The notes: generated from the sequence alone by a model not told the origin. A stretch of 64,000 bases of DNA from an uncultured Oscillospiraceae bacterium (GCA_947599875.1 CANQFV010000010.1:1-64000); one strand, 5' to 3'. Counted from the first letter of the stretch, positions 1 to 8,399 are shown. Translations and numbers: made by a program.

Positions 1-69
1 CAGACACTGAGCCAGTATGTAACATGGCTCATAACAAAATTCTACGAATACGAGAAAGGAAGTGTTAAA

Positions 70-228
70 ATGGAAAACGGCGAGACAAGGACTCTGGCGA
101 TCCAGATCCCCGCGGAGCTGTTCGACGAGCTGGACGAGTATCTGGCATCGCACAAGCTCAAGAAGAAGGCATTTCTCACCGAGCTCATCCGCAAAGCGCT
201 GGACGAGGCCAAACACACCGCAGGATAA
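70..228 (+). CDS. Small ribbon-helix-helix protein (52 aa)
   Basis: The 52-residue product has an Arc/MetJ-like layout: a short basic N-terminal strand (TRTLAIQIPAELFDEL) followed by two helices (LDEYLASHKLKK, FLTELIRKALDEA). Proteins of this look are common small DNA-binding members of Clostridial conjugative elements, so a role in element regulation or partition is likely. A GAAAGGAAG ribosome site lies 8-9 nt before the ATG. The same frame stays open upstream to base 1, so a longer product or translational coupling to a gene beyond the window edge cannot be excluded. The family is recognised by pattern only. Confidence 0.65.
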   Translation: MENGETRTLAIQIPAELFDELDEYLASHKLKKKAFLTELIRKALDEAKHTAG

Positions 229-251
229 AGCATATTCCACTCAGGAAGAAA

Positions 252-291
252 AGAAGCACGGGGCTGGAGATACTTCCTGCCCTGTGCTTCT
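252..291 (-). terminator. Rho-independent terminator of degV
   Basis: Thirteen-base arms at 252-264 and 279-291 pair with a single G-U wobble around a 14-nt loop. Read on the minus strand the stem is followed by a T-rich tract (TTTTCTTCC), which suits the end of degV. On the plus strand it closes off the small gene at 70-228 but lacks a T run. Confidence 0.7.
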
Positions 292-306
292 GAAATTACG
301 GGTGTA

Positions 307-1158
307 TTATCCCCCGGTATCAAGGGGACAACCTTCGTACCCGATCATCAGCCCTCCCCGTTCGGCATAGAAGGAGCAGAGGGCCGTGCAGGGAACGATG
401 GAGATGTCCGAGGCCCCAAAGCGATCCCTCACCGCGTCGGCAAACCTCGCCGCCAAGGGCTCGTTGAGGCAGTGAGCCACACGCACCTTTCCGCCGCGAA
501 AGCCCTGGTGCGCCATCTCGTCTGTCAGTTTTCTGATAGCAACAGCGTCATAGCGGCACTTGTGGAGAAGCTCCAGCGTACCCTGGGCGCTGGCCCTACC
601 CACAAGGCGTATCCCCAAAAGCCCTGCCAGCTTCGCCGCCACCGGGCTCACCCGCCCGTTGGCGGCCAGATTTTGCAGAGACTGAAGGGCGAAAAGGAGG
701 CGCGTGCTTTTACTGTACGCCACGATACCATCCCGAATCTCCGCGAAATCCTTCCCAGCCAGCACAAGCTCCCGAAGCTTTTCCAAAATGAGTTGGAGCT
801 CCGGCCCCGCGGAGAGACTGTCCAGTACGAAGATATTGGCCTTCGGGTGGAGCTGTATATACTCCCGCCGCGCCTGATCAGCGCAGGCAAAGCTCCCGGA
901 GAGGGCCCCGGTGATCGTGATGGCGAAAACTGTGTCCGCACCCCCGAAGGCGTCCAGCCACTCGGCGGCGTTGGGGCAGGAGGTCCCGGACTTCCCGCCG
1001 TATTCGGCCAGTTCCCGGAGCATCCTCTCTACATCAAGGTTTGGAACGTCCACATACTCCTTATCCCCGGCGACGATTTTCAGCGGCACCACGGCATAGT
1101 CCACTCCCTCCAGCTTGAACAGGTTGGAGGAGGAATCAGATACGATCCTGACAGGCAT
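307..1158 (-). CDS. DegV family fatty-acid-binding protein
   Basis: The 283-residue product has the DegV start MPVRIVSDSSSNL and the later SGTSCPNAAEW and TGALSGSF segments that line the fatty-acid pocket in this family. DegV proteins bind fatty acids, and in FakAB systems they present them for phosphorylation (FakB role). Length is normal (about 280). The ATG at 1158 is preferred over one 42 nt further upstream because GAGGTG sits 6 nt before it and the family motif begins there. It is divergent from the DUF1836 gene at 1333; such pairs occur in Firmicutes. It may be chromosomal or cargo inside the mobile element. Confidence 0.88.
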   Translation of the reverse strand: MPVRIVSDSSSNLFKLEGVDYAVVPLKIVAGDKEYVDVPNLDVERMLRELAEYGGKSGTSCPNAAEWLDAFGGADTVFAITITGALSGSFACADQARREYIQLHPKANIFVLDSLSAGPELQLILEKLRELVLAGKDFAEIRDGIVAYSKSTRLLFALQSLQNLAANGRVSPVAAKLAGLLGIRLVGRASAQGTLELLHKCRYDAVAIRKLTDEMAHQGFRGGKVRVAHCLNEPLAARFADAVRDRFGASDISIVPCTALCSFYAERGGLMIGYEGCPLDTGG

Positions 1159-1184
1159 GAGAATCACCTCGTATAGCAAATTCA

Positions 1185-1209
1185 AAAACGGGGTTTTCAA
1201 AACCCGTTT
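1185..1209. promoter_or_regulatory. Palindrome in the degV 5' leader
   Basis: The segment GGGTTTTCAAAACCC (1191-1205) is a perfect dyad around one base, extended by AAAC and GTTT on the flanks. It lies just downstream of the predicted degV transcription start, so it could be a repressor operator or a 5' mRNA hairpin. Confidence 0.45.
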
Positions 1210-1217
1210 CGCCTATC

Positions 1218-1246
1218 ACTATACAAAGTATCAATTACCTTGTCAA
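1218..1246 (-). promoter_or_regulatory. SigA-type promoter of degV
   Basis: On the minus strand TTGACA (1246-1241) and TATAGT (1223-1218) are separated by exactly 17 nt, almost the SigA consensus. The ribosome site and ATG follow about 60 nt downstream. Confidence 0.8.
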
Positions 1247-1275
1247 GAGATATTCAATAATAGTACACGGCACGG

Positions 1276-1304
1276 TTGAATTGTTCAATAAGGTGTGATA
1301 TAAT
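1276..1304 (+). promoter_or_regulatory. SigA-type promoter of the DUF1836 gene
   Basis: TTGAAT at 1276-1281 and TATAAT at 1299-1304 have a 17-nt spacer. The -35 overlaps a small dyad (TTGAA-TTG-TTCAA) that could be an operator. The start codon is about 28 nt downstream of the -10. Confidence 0.75.
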
Positions 1305-1332
1305 TCATAAAAAATGTCGGGAGGGTGAAAGC

Positions 1333-1869
1333 GTGGACACGGAGAGAAGGGCGCGGATCGCCGGGACGGTGGAGGGCTTCAAGCTGCCCAGGTACGAGGA
1401 GATCCCGGACGTGGGGCTTTTTTTGGAGCAGACGGTGAAGTATGTGAATTCCTACCTCTCCGCCCTGCCGGGAGCCGCCATTACGGGCTCCATGGTGGGC
1501 AACTATGTGAAAATGGGGCTTGTGGCAAACCCGGTGAAGAAGCAGTACGACCGGGAGCGGATCGCGTACATCTTCTTCATCGCCGTGGTAAAGCCGGTGC
1601 TGAGCCTGGATCAGATCAAGCTGTTTATGGGGCTCCAGAAGCGTACCTATCCGGCGGACGTGGCCTATGGGTATTTCCGCGAGGAGCTGAAGAACGTGCT
1701 GGATGTGGTATTCGGCCTGAAGGATAAGCTTGACGCCGTCGGCTCGGACCGGATGACGGATGAGAAGGACATGCTCAGGAACACCATCATCACCGTGGCG
1801 CACAAGATATATCTCGACAGATTCTTCGAGGCTGTGGCAAACGAGGACAGTCGCGGGGAGGAATCGTAA
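1333..1869 (+). CDS. DUF1836 domain protein
   Basis: The 178-residue product matches the layout of DUF1836 proteins: an N-terminal segment ending LPRYEEIPDVGLFLEQTVKY, a helical middle with ITGSMVGNYVKMGL, and RERIAYIFFIAVVKPVLS. The first half looks like a winged or MerR-like DNA-binding fold, so it may be a regulator. The GTG at 1333 is chosen because GGAGG lies 8 nt upstream; an earlier ATG at 1276 would fall on the predicted -35 box. It is divergent from degV, and a shared fatty-acid-linked role is only inference. Confidence 0.75.
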   Translation: MDTERRARIAGTVEGFKLPRYEEIPDVGLFLEQTVKYVNSYLSALPGAAITGSMVGNYVKMGLVANPVKKQYDRERIAYIFFIAVVKPVLSLDQIKLFMGLQKRTYPADVAYGYFREELKNVLDVVFGLKDKLDAVGSDRMTDEKDMLRNTIITVAHKIYLDRFFEAVANEDSRGEES

Positions 1870-1879
1870 AACCCACAAC

Positions 1880-1904
1880 ACGACAGATGAGGTCCATCTG
1901 TCGT
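1880..1904 (+). terminator. Hairpin after the DUF1836 gene
   Basis: Ten-base arms (1880-1889 and 1895-1904) around a 5-nt loop, followed by TTT. It is the first of two hairpins that separate DUF1836 from the conjugation operon. Confidence 0.55.
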
Positions 1905-1928
1905 TTCACATATCTGTTAATCTATCCA

Positions 1929-1961
1929 GCCCACCGCGAAAGCGGTGGGCATTACTTTTTT
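1929..1961 (+). terminator. GNRA-loop terminator before the conjugation operon
   Basis: A perfect 9-bp stem (1929-1937 with 1942-1950) is capped by GAAA and followed by ATTACTTTTTT. The ribosome site of the PrgI-like gene begins directly after the T run. The hairpin could therefore insulate, or attenuate read-through into, the conjugation genes. Confidence 0.75.
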
Positions 1962-1972
1962 AGGAGGCATCA

Positions 1973-2242
1973 ATGTATATATACCCTGAAAACCTGAAGG
2001 CCAAGGCGAAGCTGTGGCTGTGGGAGCTGAAGGACGTAGGCATCATCGGCGGGGCGCTTTTGCTCTCCGTCTTCGCGCTGGCACAGCTGGGGACGTTCAC
2101 GCCCCTTCTCTGTACAGCTGTCTTCGCCTTCCTGACCATCCGCATGGACGGCATGAGCGTGCTGGACTTTTTGCGCTACGCCGCACGATTCCTTTTCCTT
2201 GTGCCTCAGACCTTTGAATGGAGGCCAAGAGATGAGCAGTAA
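1973..2242 (+). CDS. PrgI/VirB3-like small membrane protein
   Basis: The 89-residue product has two adjacent hydrophobic segments (about 23-38 and 43-56), then a DGMSVLDFLRYAARF motif and a basic C-terminus. This resembles PrgI-family subunits, the VirB3-like inner-membrane part of Gram-positive type IV secretion. An AGGAGG lies upstream of the ATG. It overlaps the next gene by 11 nt and is the first gene of a long overlapping operon that leads into VirB4, the usual PrgI position. The family call rests on size, topology and neighbours. Confidence 0.6.
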   Translation: MYIYPENLKAKAKLWLWELKDVGIIGGALLLSVFALAQLGTFTPLLCTAVFAFLTIRMDGMSVLDFLRYAARFLFLVPQTFEWRPRDEQ

Positions 2243-2825
2243 ACGCAAAGATAAGCAGGAGCTTCGCCGGCTCCGCTCCACCCGGCAGCTCATGGGGATA
2301 GACGAGCTCACCGACTGCGGCGTAAAGACCGCGAAAGGTGAGTTCGTCTTTTTCCTTGTCCGCCCGGATAACCTCTCCGTGCTGTCCTCCGAGGGCATCA
2401 CGGCCAGAGTCCGCGCACTCATGGAGCTTTTGCGCGGCACGGACACCGTCACGCTCCGTGCCCTTGATTCCAGAGAGTCCTACGAGCAAAACAAGATATG
2501 GTACCAGCAGAGGCTGGAGGAGGAAACGAACCCGGCCATCCGGGAACTGCTTGTACGGGACCGGGCCTTCCTGGACCAGATCCAAACCACAACGGCATCG
2601 GCGCGGGAGTTTGCCCTGATTTATCCCGTGGAGCGGCACGCCAACGAGAGCATCCAGTCATGGATCACCACCCGCGCCAAGACCATCCGCGACCGGGGAT
2701 TCCACGTCCGCCTCGCCGGGGAGCAGGACATCAAGCGCTTGCTGGCCGTCTATTACCAGCAGGACGTGACAACGGAATATTTCGAAAGCTATGATGGAGA
2801 AAGGGCGGTGATGGACCGTGAGTAA
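2232..2825 (+). CDS. VirB4 N-terminal-domain-like conjugation protein
   Basis: The 197-residue soluble protein has no Walker motif. Its middle (about 28-75), with strands such as GEFVFFLVRPDNLSVL and a helix ending LRGTD, followed by a long charged helix (YEQNKIWYQQRLEEE), resembles the N-terminal domain of VirB4/TraC ATPases. It sits between PrgI and VirB4, overlaps the former by 11 nt and the latter by 8 nt, so it may be a detached VirB4 domain or an ATPase partner. GGAGG 7 nt before the ATG decides the start. The structural similarity is judged by eye. Confidence 0.5.
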   Translation: MSSKRKDKQELRRLRSTRQLMGIDELTDCGVKTAKGEFVFFLVRPDNLSVLSSEGITARVRALMELLRGTDTVTLRALDSRESYEQNKIWYQQRLEEETNPAIRELLVRDRAFLDQIQTTTASAREFALIYPVERHANESIQSWITTRAKTIRDRGFHVRLAGEQDIKRLLAVYYQQDVTTEYFESYDGERAVMDRE

Positions 2826-4821
2826 GAAAAAACACTGCGGAGGCAGGACCATCCTCTACGGATGCAGGAAGCGAAAGCCCATAAACAGGACACGCCCTCC
2901 GGAGCGGCAGACCAGGGAGGGGCAGCGCGTCGAGCGGCCGCCCGCGGAGAGGCAGGCTAGGGAGGAGCGGAGCATTGAGCGGCCTCCCGCGGAGAGGCAG
3001 AGGGAGAAAAAGCCCAGGAGGGACACTGTCCCCGAACCTAAAGACTTTCTGGACATCATCGCCCCCGGTGCAGTGAAGTTCAACACGGACAGATATGTCC
3101 TCGGCAACTCCTACCGCACCGTGTTCGCCATCCGGGGCTATCCCACCAGCACCGAGGAGCTGGCCCTTTTACGGCATTTGGGGGACAAGAGCGGCGTTAC
3201 CCTCTCGGTGTACGCGCGCAGGGTTGACCCCATGGAGGAGAACAAGATCCTCCACAACGCAAGCAACAAAAACCGCATGAGCCGGGCCAATACGAACGAT
3301 GTGAAGCAGGCGGTCACAGCGGAGATGAACCTCCAGGACGTGACGAACCTCATCGCGTCCATGCACCGCAACAATGAACCTCTTATGCACTGTGCCGTGT
3401 TCATCGAGCTTGCGGCGCGGGACCAGGAGGGGCTTCGGAACCTGACCAACGAGGTCATGGCGGAGCTGGTGCGCTCCAAACTCAGCGCGGACCGTATCCT
3501 TCTGCGCCAGCAGGAGGGCTTCCAGTCCGTGAACCCCGCGGGGTCCAACTGCTTCGGGAGCCAGTATGAGCGTGTCCTGCCGGCATCCTCGGTGGCGAAC
3601 CTCTTTCCGTTCAACTACTCCGGCAAGACGGACCCCCACGGCTTCTACATCGGCAAGGATCGGTACGGGAGCAGCGTCATCGTGGACCTTGACCGCCGTG
3701 CCGAGGACAAGACCAACGGCAGCGTCCTCATCCTCGGCAACTCCGGCGAGGGCAAGAGCTTCCTCCTGAAGCTCCTCCTTGAAAATCTTCTGGAGTCCGG
3801 GAAGAAGGTCATATGCCTTGACCCGGAGCATGAGCTTGTGGATCTGGCCGCCAACCTGAACGGGTGCTTCATTGACCTCATGAGCGGCAAGTACATCATA
3901 AACCCGCTGGAACCCAAGGTGTGGGATGTAGACGGGGACAACGAGGACGATGCGGACACGCCGGAAGCTTTCAGAAAGAGGTCGAGGCTCAGTCAGCACA
4001 TCTCCTTCCTCAAGGACTTCTTCCGCGCCTACAAGGATTTCAGCCAGTGGCACATCGACACCATCGAGCTGATGCTGGAGCGGATGTACCACAAGTTTGG
4101 CCTCAACGACTACACGGACTTTTCCAAGCTCAGGAGCGAGGACTATCCCACCCTGTCCGATCTGTACGCCGTGATTGAGGAGGCGGCGGACAACTTCGAC
4201 CGGGAACAAAATCCTCTCTACACAAAGGAGCTTCTCCAGCAGGTGAAGTTGGGCCTCCACTCCATGTGTGTGGGCGCGGAGAGCAAATTCTTCAACGGCC
4301 ACACCAACATCACGTCAGACAGATTTCTTGTGTTCGGCGTGAAGGAGCTGCTCAACGGTAATGTGAACGTGAAGGACGCGCTTTTGTTCAACGTCCTGTC
4401 CTATCTCAGCGACCGGCTTCTCACGGAGGGCAACACCGTGGCGGCGCTGGACGAGCTGTATATCTGGCTCAGCAACCGCATGACCATCGAGTACATCCGC
4501 AACACCCTCAAGCGTGTGAGGAAGAAGGAGTCCTCCCTCATCATGGCCTCGCAGAATCTGGAGGATTTCAACGTGGACGGCATCCGGGAGCTGACGAGGC
4601 CCCTCTTCGCCATCCCCACCCACCAATTCATCTTCCACTGCGGTGCGGTGGACAAGGATTTCTACATGGGCAACCTCCAACTGGAACCCAGCGAGTATGA
4701 GCTCATCCGCTACCCGCAAAATGGCGTCTGCCTCTACAAGTGCGGCGCGGAACGATTTCTGCTGGAGGTCCACGCCCCGGAATACAAGCGGGCGCTCTTT
4801 GGCTCGGCGGGAGGACGGTGA
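2818..4821 (+). CDS. virB4: VirB4-type conjugation ATPase
   Basis: This 667-residue protein is the hexameric ATPase that powers the type IV secretion channel. Walker A is GNSGEGKS at residues 307-314, and a Walker B-like segment AALDELYIWLS has D545-E546. Later motifs (RNTLKRVRKKESS, ASQNLEDF) are typical of the family. Residues about 20-60 form an Arg/Glu/Pro-rich linker with repeated RPPxERQ units, unusual for VirB4. Translation starts at a GTG inside the previous gene (8-nt overlap). Length is normal or slightly short because the N-terminal domain may be supplied by the preceding gene. Confidence 0.93.
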   Translation: MSKKKHCGGRTILYGCRKRKPINRTRPPERQTREGQRVERPPAERQAREERSIERPPAERQREKKPRRDTVPEPKDFLDIIAPGAVKFNTDRYVLGNSYRTVFAIRGYPTSTEELALLRHLGDKSGVTLSVYARRVDPMEENKILHNASNKNRMSRANTNDVKQAVTAEMNLQDVTNLIASMHRNNEPLMHCAVFIELAARDQEGLRNLTNEVMAELVRSKLSADRILLRQQEGFQSVNPAGSNCFGSQYERVLPASSVANLFPFNYSGKTDPHGFYIGKDRYGSSVIVDLDRRAEDKTNGSVLILGNSGEGKSFLLKLLLENLLESGKKVICLDPEHELVDLAANLNGCFIDLMSGKYIINPLEPKVWDVDGDNEDDADTPEAFRKRSRLSQHISFLKDFFRAYKDFSQWHIDTIELMLERMYHKFGLNDYTDFSKLRSEDYPTLSDLYAVIEEAADNFDREQNPLYTKELLQQVKLGLHSMCVGAESKFFNGHTNITSDRFLVFGVKELLNGNVNVKDALLFNVLSYLSDRLLTEGNTVAALDELYIWLSNRMTIEYIRNTLKRVRKKESSLIMASQNLEDFNVDGIRELTRPLFAIPTHQFIFHCGAVDKDFYMGNLQLEPSEYELIRYPQNGVCLYKCGAERFLLEVHAPEYKRALFGSAGGR

Positions 4822-4832
4822 AAGGAGGATTT

Positions 4833-5420
4833 ATGAAGCCTATTGATCTTGCAATATGGGAACCCAACCCGGAAGATCCCAGGTACCTGCGCTATGTGGG
4901 CCAGCCCGTGGCAGAGGATGTGTTCAGAGAGTTAGAGAACAGGCTGAAGGAGTCCGGCTTCCTGCCCGACGAATACTTCCTCATGAGCATGGATTGGGAG
5001 AACGGGAAGACAATTCCCAAGGGCGCGGAAATTTTCTGCACCGCGGACTACGGCGGAAGTGAAGGCGTCTATGTGGACGTGTACCTTAAATGGTATGAAA
5101 AAGATAAATCCATCATCCGCAACTTTGCCACAGGCAAGACCCTGGGCGAAACGGGGTACGACATGGACAGGATGTTCCTGGTCGGCTCCGCCATCACGAA
5201 AGCCTTTCACGGCGAAGGCTGGCACAACGAGCAGGCGGGGACCGTACTCTGCCTTAACGCCGAGGAAAAGAACGCCCTCGCGGAAATGCTCTCGTCACAG
5301 GAGCCCCGCCCGGAGCTGAAAGGCGTCATGGAGAAGCTGGGCGTCTCGGTGCAGCAGGAGCAGACAGAGACTGCGCCTCCCACCTCCCAGCCTATGGCCG
5401 GAATGGAGATGAGCTTATGA
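4833..5420 (+). CDS. Unknown conjugative-element protein
   Basis: The 195-residue acidic soluble product has no signal or membrane segment. Its core reads as alternating strands and helices (EIFCTADYGGSEGVYVDVYLKW, written here only to mark residues about 69-90), and it ends in a flexible Gln/Thr/Pro-rich tail. AAAGGAGG precedes the ATG. It lies 11 nt after virB4 and overlaps the wall-hydrolase gene by 4 nt (ATGA), so it is a fixed part of the transfer operon. I do not recognise a family; an accessory or anti-defence role is possible. Confidence 0.6.
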   Translation: MKPIDLAIWEPNPEDPRYLRYVGQPVAEDVFRELENRLKESGFLPDEYFLMSMDWENGKTIPKGAEIFCTADYGGSEGVYVDVYLKWYEKDKSIIRNFATGKTLGETGYDMDRMFLVGSAITKAFHGEGWHNEQAGTVLCLNAEEKNALAEMLSSQEPRPELKGVMEKLGVSVQQEQTETAPPTSQPMAGMEMSL

Positions 5421-6634
5421 CCGAGGCATTGGTAAAGGTGGCCGCCGTCCTGCTCTCCAGTGAGAAAGGGCGGAAGGTGTTGGGCTGGGTGGCGTTGGCG
5501 ATTTGTTCTCCGCTCATCCTCATTATTTTGCTCCTCTGCTCTCTGGGTTCCGGGACGGCCAGCCACAACAATAACGCCGTGGACATCTGCTTCTACGGCG
5601 GCTCCATTTCCTCGGATACGCCAGCGGAGTATAGGGACCGCATATCCGAAATGCAGGATGCGTTTGCTGTTCTGGACAGCGCCATCAATACGGCCAACGG
5701 CATGATGGAGGACAACAGCCTTGACTCGGTCCGGGTCAAGGCTGTTTTTTATGCCCTCTGCTTTGACTCGGACTCTCCCAGCCAGCAGGCGGCAGATAAC
5801 TTCGTGGAGTGCTTCTACAGTACAGAGGAGAAAACGAGGACCGTCCCCGTGGTGGACGAGGCGGGAAACCCGGTACTGAACGAGAACGGCGAACAGGTCA
5901 CTCAGGAGGAAACGTACACGGTGGCCACACCGCGCCCACTCAGCGAGGCGTACTCCCTCGTAGCCCAGCGGCTTGGCCGGGAGATCACCGAGGATGACCA
6001 AAAGAACATCGCCCAGATCTACGCCAGGATCGCCGGCGCGTTGGACGGCGGGATCTCCCTGACGGGGGATATCCAGCGCGGGACAGGAAGCTCCACGGAC
6101 ATAGACATCTCACACTTCACCGACCCCACAACCAAGAACGCCCATGACCTTGCCGCCTACGCTGTGCAGGCGTGGGAGAATGGCTGGGGCTATGTGTGGG
6201 GTACCAGCGGGAAGGTGATGACGGAGAGCCTCCTCCAGTCAAAGCTGGAACAGTACCCGGATAACGTGGGACCCTACGAGGACTTCATCCGGGCAAACTG
6301 GCTGGGGCGGCGCACAACTGACTGCTGTGGACTCATCAAGAGCTACGGCTGGCTGAATGCCGAGACGATGACCTTCGGCTACCAAACGAACGGCGTCGCG
6401 GATATGGGAGCCAACGGTATGTACCACTCCGCCACGGTGTCCGGGACCATAGACACCATCCCGGAGATCCCCGGCCTCGCCGTGTGGTGCAACGGGCACA
6501 TCGGCGTCTACATCGGCAACGGTGAGGTCATAGAGGCCATGGGTACCAAGTACGGCGTGGTCAAAACGATACTCGCCGAGCGCAACTTCACTCACTGGCT
6601 CCAGGTGCCGGGGATCATATATGAAGGAGGTTGA
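5417..6634 (+). CDS. Membrane-anchored NlpC/P60 peptidoglycan hydrolase
   Basis: This 405-residue protein has one N-terminal membrane segment (about 22-45) and then an extracellular region. The C-terminal NlpC/P60 domain starts near AHDLAAYAVQAWENGWGYV. The catalytic cysteine is C303 in TTDCCGLIKSYGW, and the histidine is H361 in GHIGVYIG. It would open the cell wall for the conjugation channel, the VirB1-like role held by CD1107-type proteins in Clostridial elements. The segment before the domain (about 50-240) is helical and could bind other channel parts. It overlaps the preceding gene by ATGA. Confidence 0.88.
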   Translation: MTEALVKVAAVLLSSEKGRKVLGWVALAICSPLILIILLLCSLGSGTASHNNNAVDICFYGGSISSDTPAEYRDRISEMQDAFAVLDSAINTANGMMEDNSLDSVRVKAVFYALCFDSDSPSQQAADNFVECFYSTEEKTRTVPVVDEAGNPVLNENGEQVTQEETYTVATPRPLSEAYSLVAQRLGREITEDDQKNIAQIYARIAGALDGGISLTGDIQRGTGSSTDIDISHFTDPTTKNAHDLAAYAVQAWENGWGYVWGTSGKVMTESLLQSKLEQYPDNVGPYEDFIRANWLGRRTTDCCGLIKSYGWLNAETMTFGYQTNGVADMGANGMYHSATVSGTIDTIPEIPGLAVWCNGHIGVYIGNGEVIEAMGTKYGVVKTILAERNFTHWLQVPGIIYEGG

Positions 6635-6636
6635 CC

Positions 6637-6897
6637 ATGAGTAAGATAGATCTGACTATCCCGTTTGAGGATGAGAAGCTGGACGCGCTGGCGCACTTCC
6701 TAAAGAAGAAAAGCACCACACCGCTGAAGGAGCTGGCCAAGGCGATGGAAACTCTCTATGAGCAGAACGTCCCCAAAGAAGTGCGTGAATACATCGAGAG
6801 CCGCAGCGCCCCCGCCTCCCGCCCCAAACCCAAGCCCACGCCAAAGCCCGCGACGGCTGTGACGACCGCGAAGGAGGTGAAGAAGGATGGCGGATGA
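6637..6897 (+). CDS. DUF6103-like small conjugation protein
   Basis: This 86-residue product starts SKIDLTIPFEDEKLDAL, has a helix-rich core (LKELAKAMETLYEQNVP, VREYIESR) and ends in a Lys/Pro tail (KPKPTPKP). It resembles small DUF6103 proteins of Clostridial elements, which look like ribbon-helix-helix domains. AAGGAGG 6 nt before the ATG fixes the start; a TTG 6 nt earlier would overlap the ribosome site. It follows the wall hydrolase directly and overlaps the next gene by 11 nt. The molecular role is unknown. Confidence 0.6.
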   Translation: MSKIDLTIPFEDEKLDALAHFLKKKSTTPLKELAKAMETLYEQNVPKEVREYIESRSAPASRPKPKPTPKPATAVTTAKEVKKDGG

Positions 6898-8389
6898 GGC
6901 GAAAGGACGCCCCTCCGCTCTGTGCGTCATGGGGGAGAGGGAGAAAACCTATCTGCTCATAGATAGGCCCCTCACCTTCCTCGACGTGGCGGACGCGGTG
7001 GATAAGCATCTGCGAACGCCCGACAGCGTGATCTTCGGCGATACGGAGCGGATCGACGCGGAGAGGTTCCAGCAGCTCGTCATCAGCCATGTGGAGGCGG
7101 CGGGTGAGATGGCCGGGATCTACCGGGTAGACTTCGTCGGCGCGGTCGCGTCCGTGCTGGACGCTGATCGCGGCTGGAAAGTGTACAACCTCGACGATGT
7201 CTGCCAGGCCGCACAGTCCGCGGGACCGTCTGAGTCCGTACCCTACGAGGAGCGGCAAGAGAAATTTGACCGGGCACTTCAGGAAGGTGCCTTCACCGCC
7301 GCGCTGCCTGTCACGCTCTACGCCAGCCGGCCCATCAACGAGAGAGATTTTATTCTCAGCGACAGTATTGAGGAGATGGACAACCACCTCAACTTCTACC
7401 TCGGCATCAACTGTGATGTGGACGCGCTGTTCGGAACACACTTTGATAGAAGCGACAGCTGGCTGAATGTGTACGCCAACTACGATCTGGACACCGGCGA
7501 GGTGATGGGCGTTCTGGAGTTGACCCTCTGCCGCTATGACGGCGTGGACATCCCCATGAGATGCCGGCTCTCCGACAGCGAGCGCACCATGCTCCTCACG
7601 AAGATGCGCGACTACTGCCAGCAATGCGGCACACCGCTGGACGAATGGCGTGCGGAGTATCTGGTCGAGCGAGAAGCGGAGGCCGCGTCCACGGTGAGAA
7701 AGACTACGAAACAGGAAGGTGAAAACAAAATGTCAAGCAGAGAAATATCCCTCTGGATATACGAACGCTGGGCAGACGCTCTGGAGGAGCATCTGCCCGG
7801 CCACGACCTCCAGAAAAAGATGGAGGAGTTGCTTAATGGGCTCACAGAGCAGCTCCCCGAACAGGTCCGCGAGGACATCCGCCGGGAGATCCGCGCCGAG
7901 GATGAGCGCATGGAACGGGAGCGTGAGGCCGGGCGTCGGTTCTCCGCTCTGAAGGTGACAGAGGATGGGCGGGACTGCTTCCTCATCAGTGAGGATAGGA
8001 TGGATCTCCTGAACCTCGCCGGGTGCATCCGGAACTACCTCAGTAGAGATACGGGCTCGTCATTCGCCTCCACGCTCTTCAGGGTACGTGAGTGCGACGT
8101 CGCCGAGTTCAAGACTGCCCTCGCGGAGCGTGCGGATAACACGGGCCGGGTGGTGGGCGTGTTCATGGTGGACGTGGATGATCAGAAGGTCTCCACCCTC
8201 GACGAGTGCGGCGATTGGCATGAGTACAAATTCCACGACCTCTCCGTCGCCGCCTACGCCGCCAACCGCAAGACACAGCAGCGCCAGGAGCGGCGGCAGG
8301 AAATATTCACCGAGAAGCTGCGCGGCAAGGATCTGACGCCCGTGGTCGAGACGCACAGTCCCGCTCCCATGATGGGGCAGACGATGTGA
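6887..8389 (+). CDS. Unknown conjugation protein with a repeated domain
   Basis: The 500-residue protein carries two related modules: one near residues 30-100 (LDVADAVDKHLRTPD then YRVDFVGAVASVLDADRGW) and one near 385-465 (LNLAGCIRNYLSRDTG then FMVDVDDQKVSTLDECGDW). Between them is a separate acidic domain (about 140-265). A second good start exists at 7730 (AGGAAGGTG, then ATG), which would give a 219-residue C-terminal product, so this may be a fusion of two genes or make two proteins. The end MMGQTM recurs in the next gene. No known family is recognised; the place in the operon supports a transfer role. Confidence 0.55.
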   Translation: MADEAKGRPSALCVMGEREKTYLLIDRPLTFLDVADAVDKHLRTPDSVIFGDTERIDAERFQQLVISHVEAAGEMAGIYRVDFVGAVASVLDADRGWKVYNLDDVCQAAQSAGPSESVPYEERQEKFDRALQEGAFTAALPVTLYASRPINERDFILSDSIEEMDNHLNFYLGINCDVDALFGTHFDRSDSWLNVYANYDLDTGEVMGVLELTLCRYDGVDIPMRCRLSDSERTMLLTKMRDYCQQCGTPLDEWRAEYLVEREAEAASTVRKTTKQEGENKMSSREISLWIYERWADALEEHLPGHDLQKKMEELLNGLTEQLPEQVREDIRREIRAEDERMEREREAGRRFSALKVTEDGRDCFLISEDRMDLLNLAGCIRNYLSRDTGSSFASTLFRVRECDVAEFKTALAERADNTGRVVGVFMVDVDDQKVSTLDECGDWHEYKFHDLSVAAYAANRKTQQRQERRQEIFTEKLRGKDLTPVVETHSPAPMMGQTM

Positions 8390-8399
8390 GGTGGTACGG

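Noticed and set aside
1929..1961. Riboswitch or regulatory RNA before the conjugation operon
   Set aside because: Only a simple GNRA-capped stem with a T run is present; it fits an ordinary terminator.
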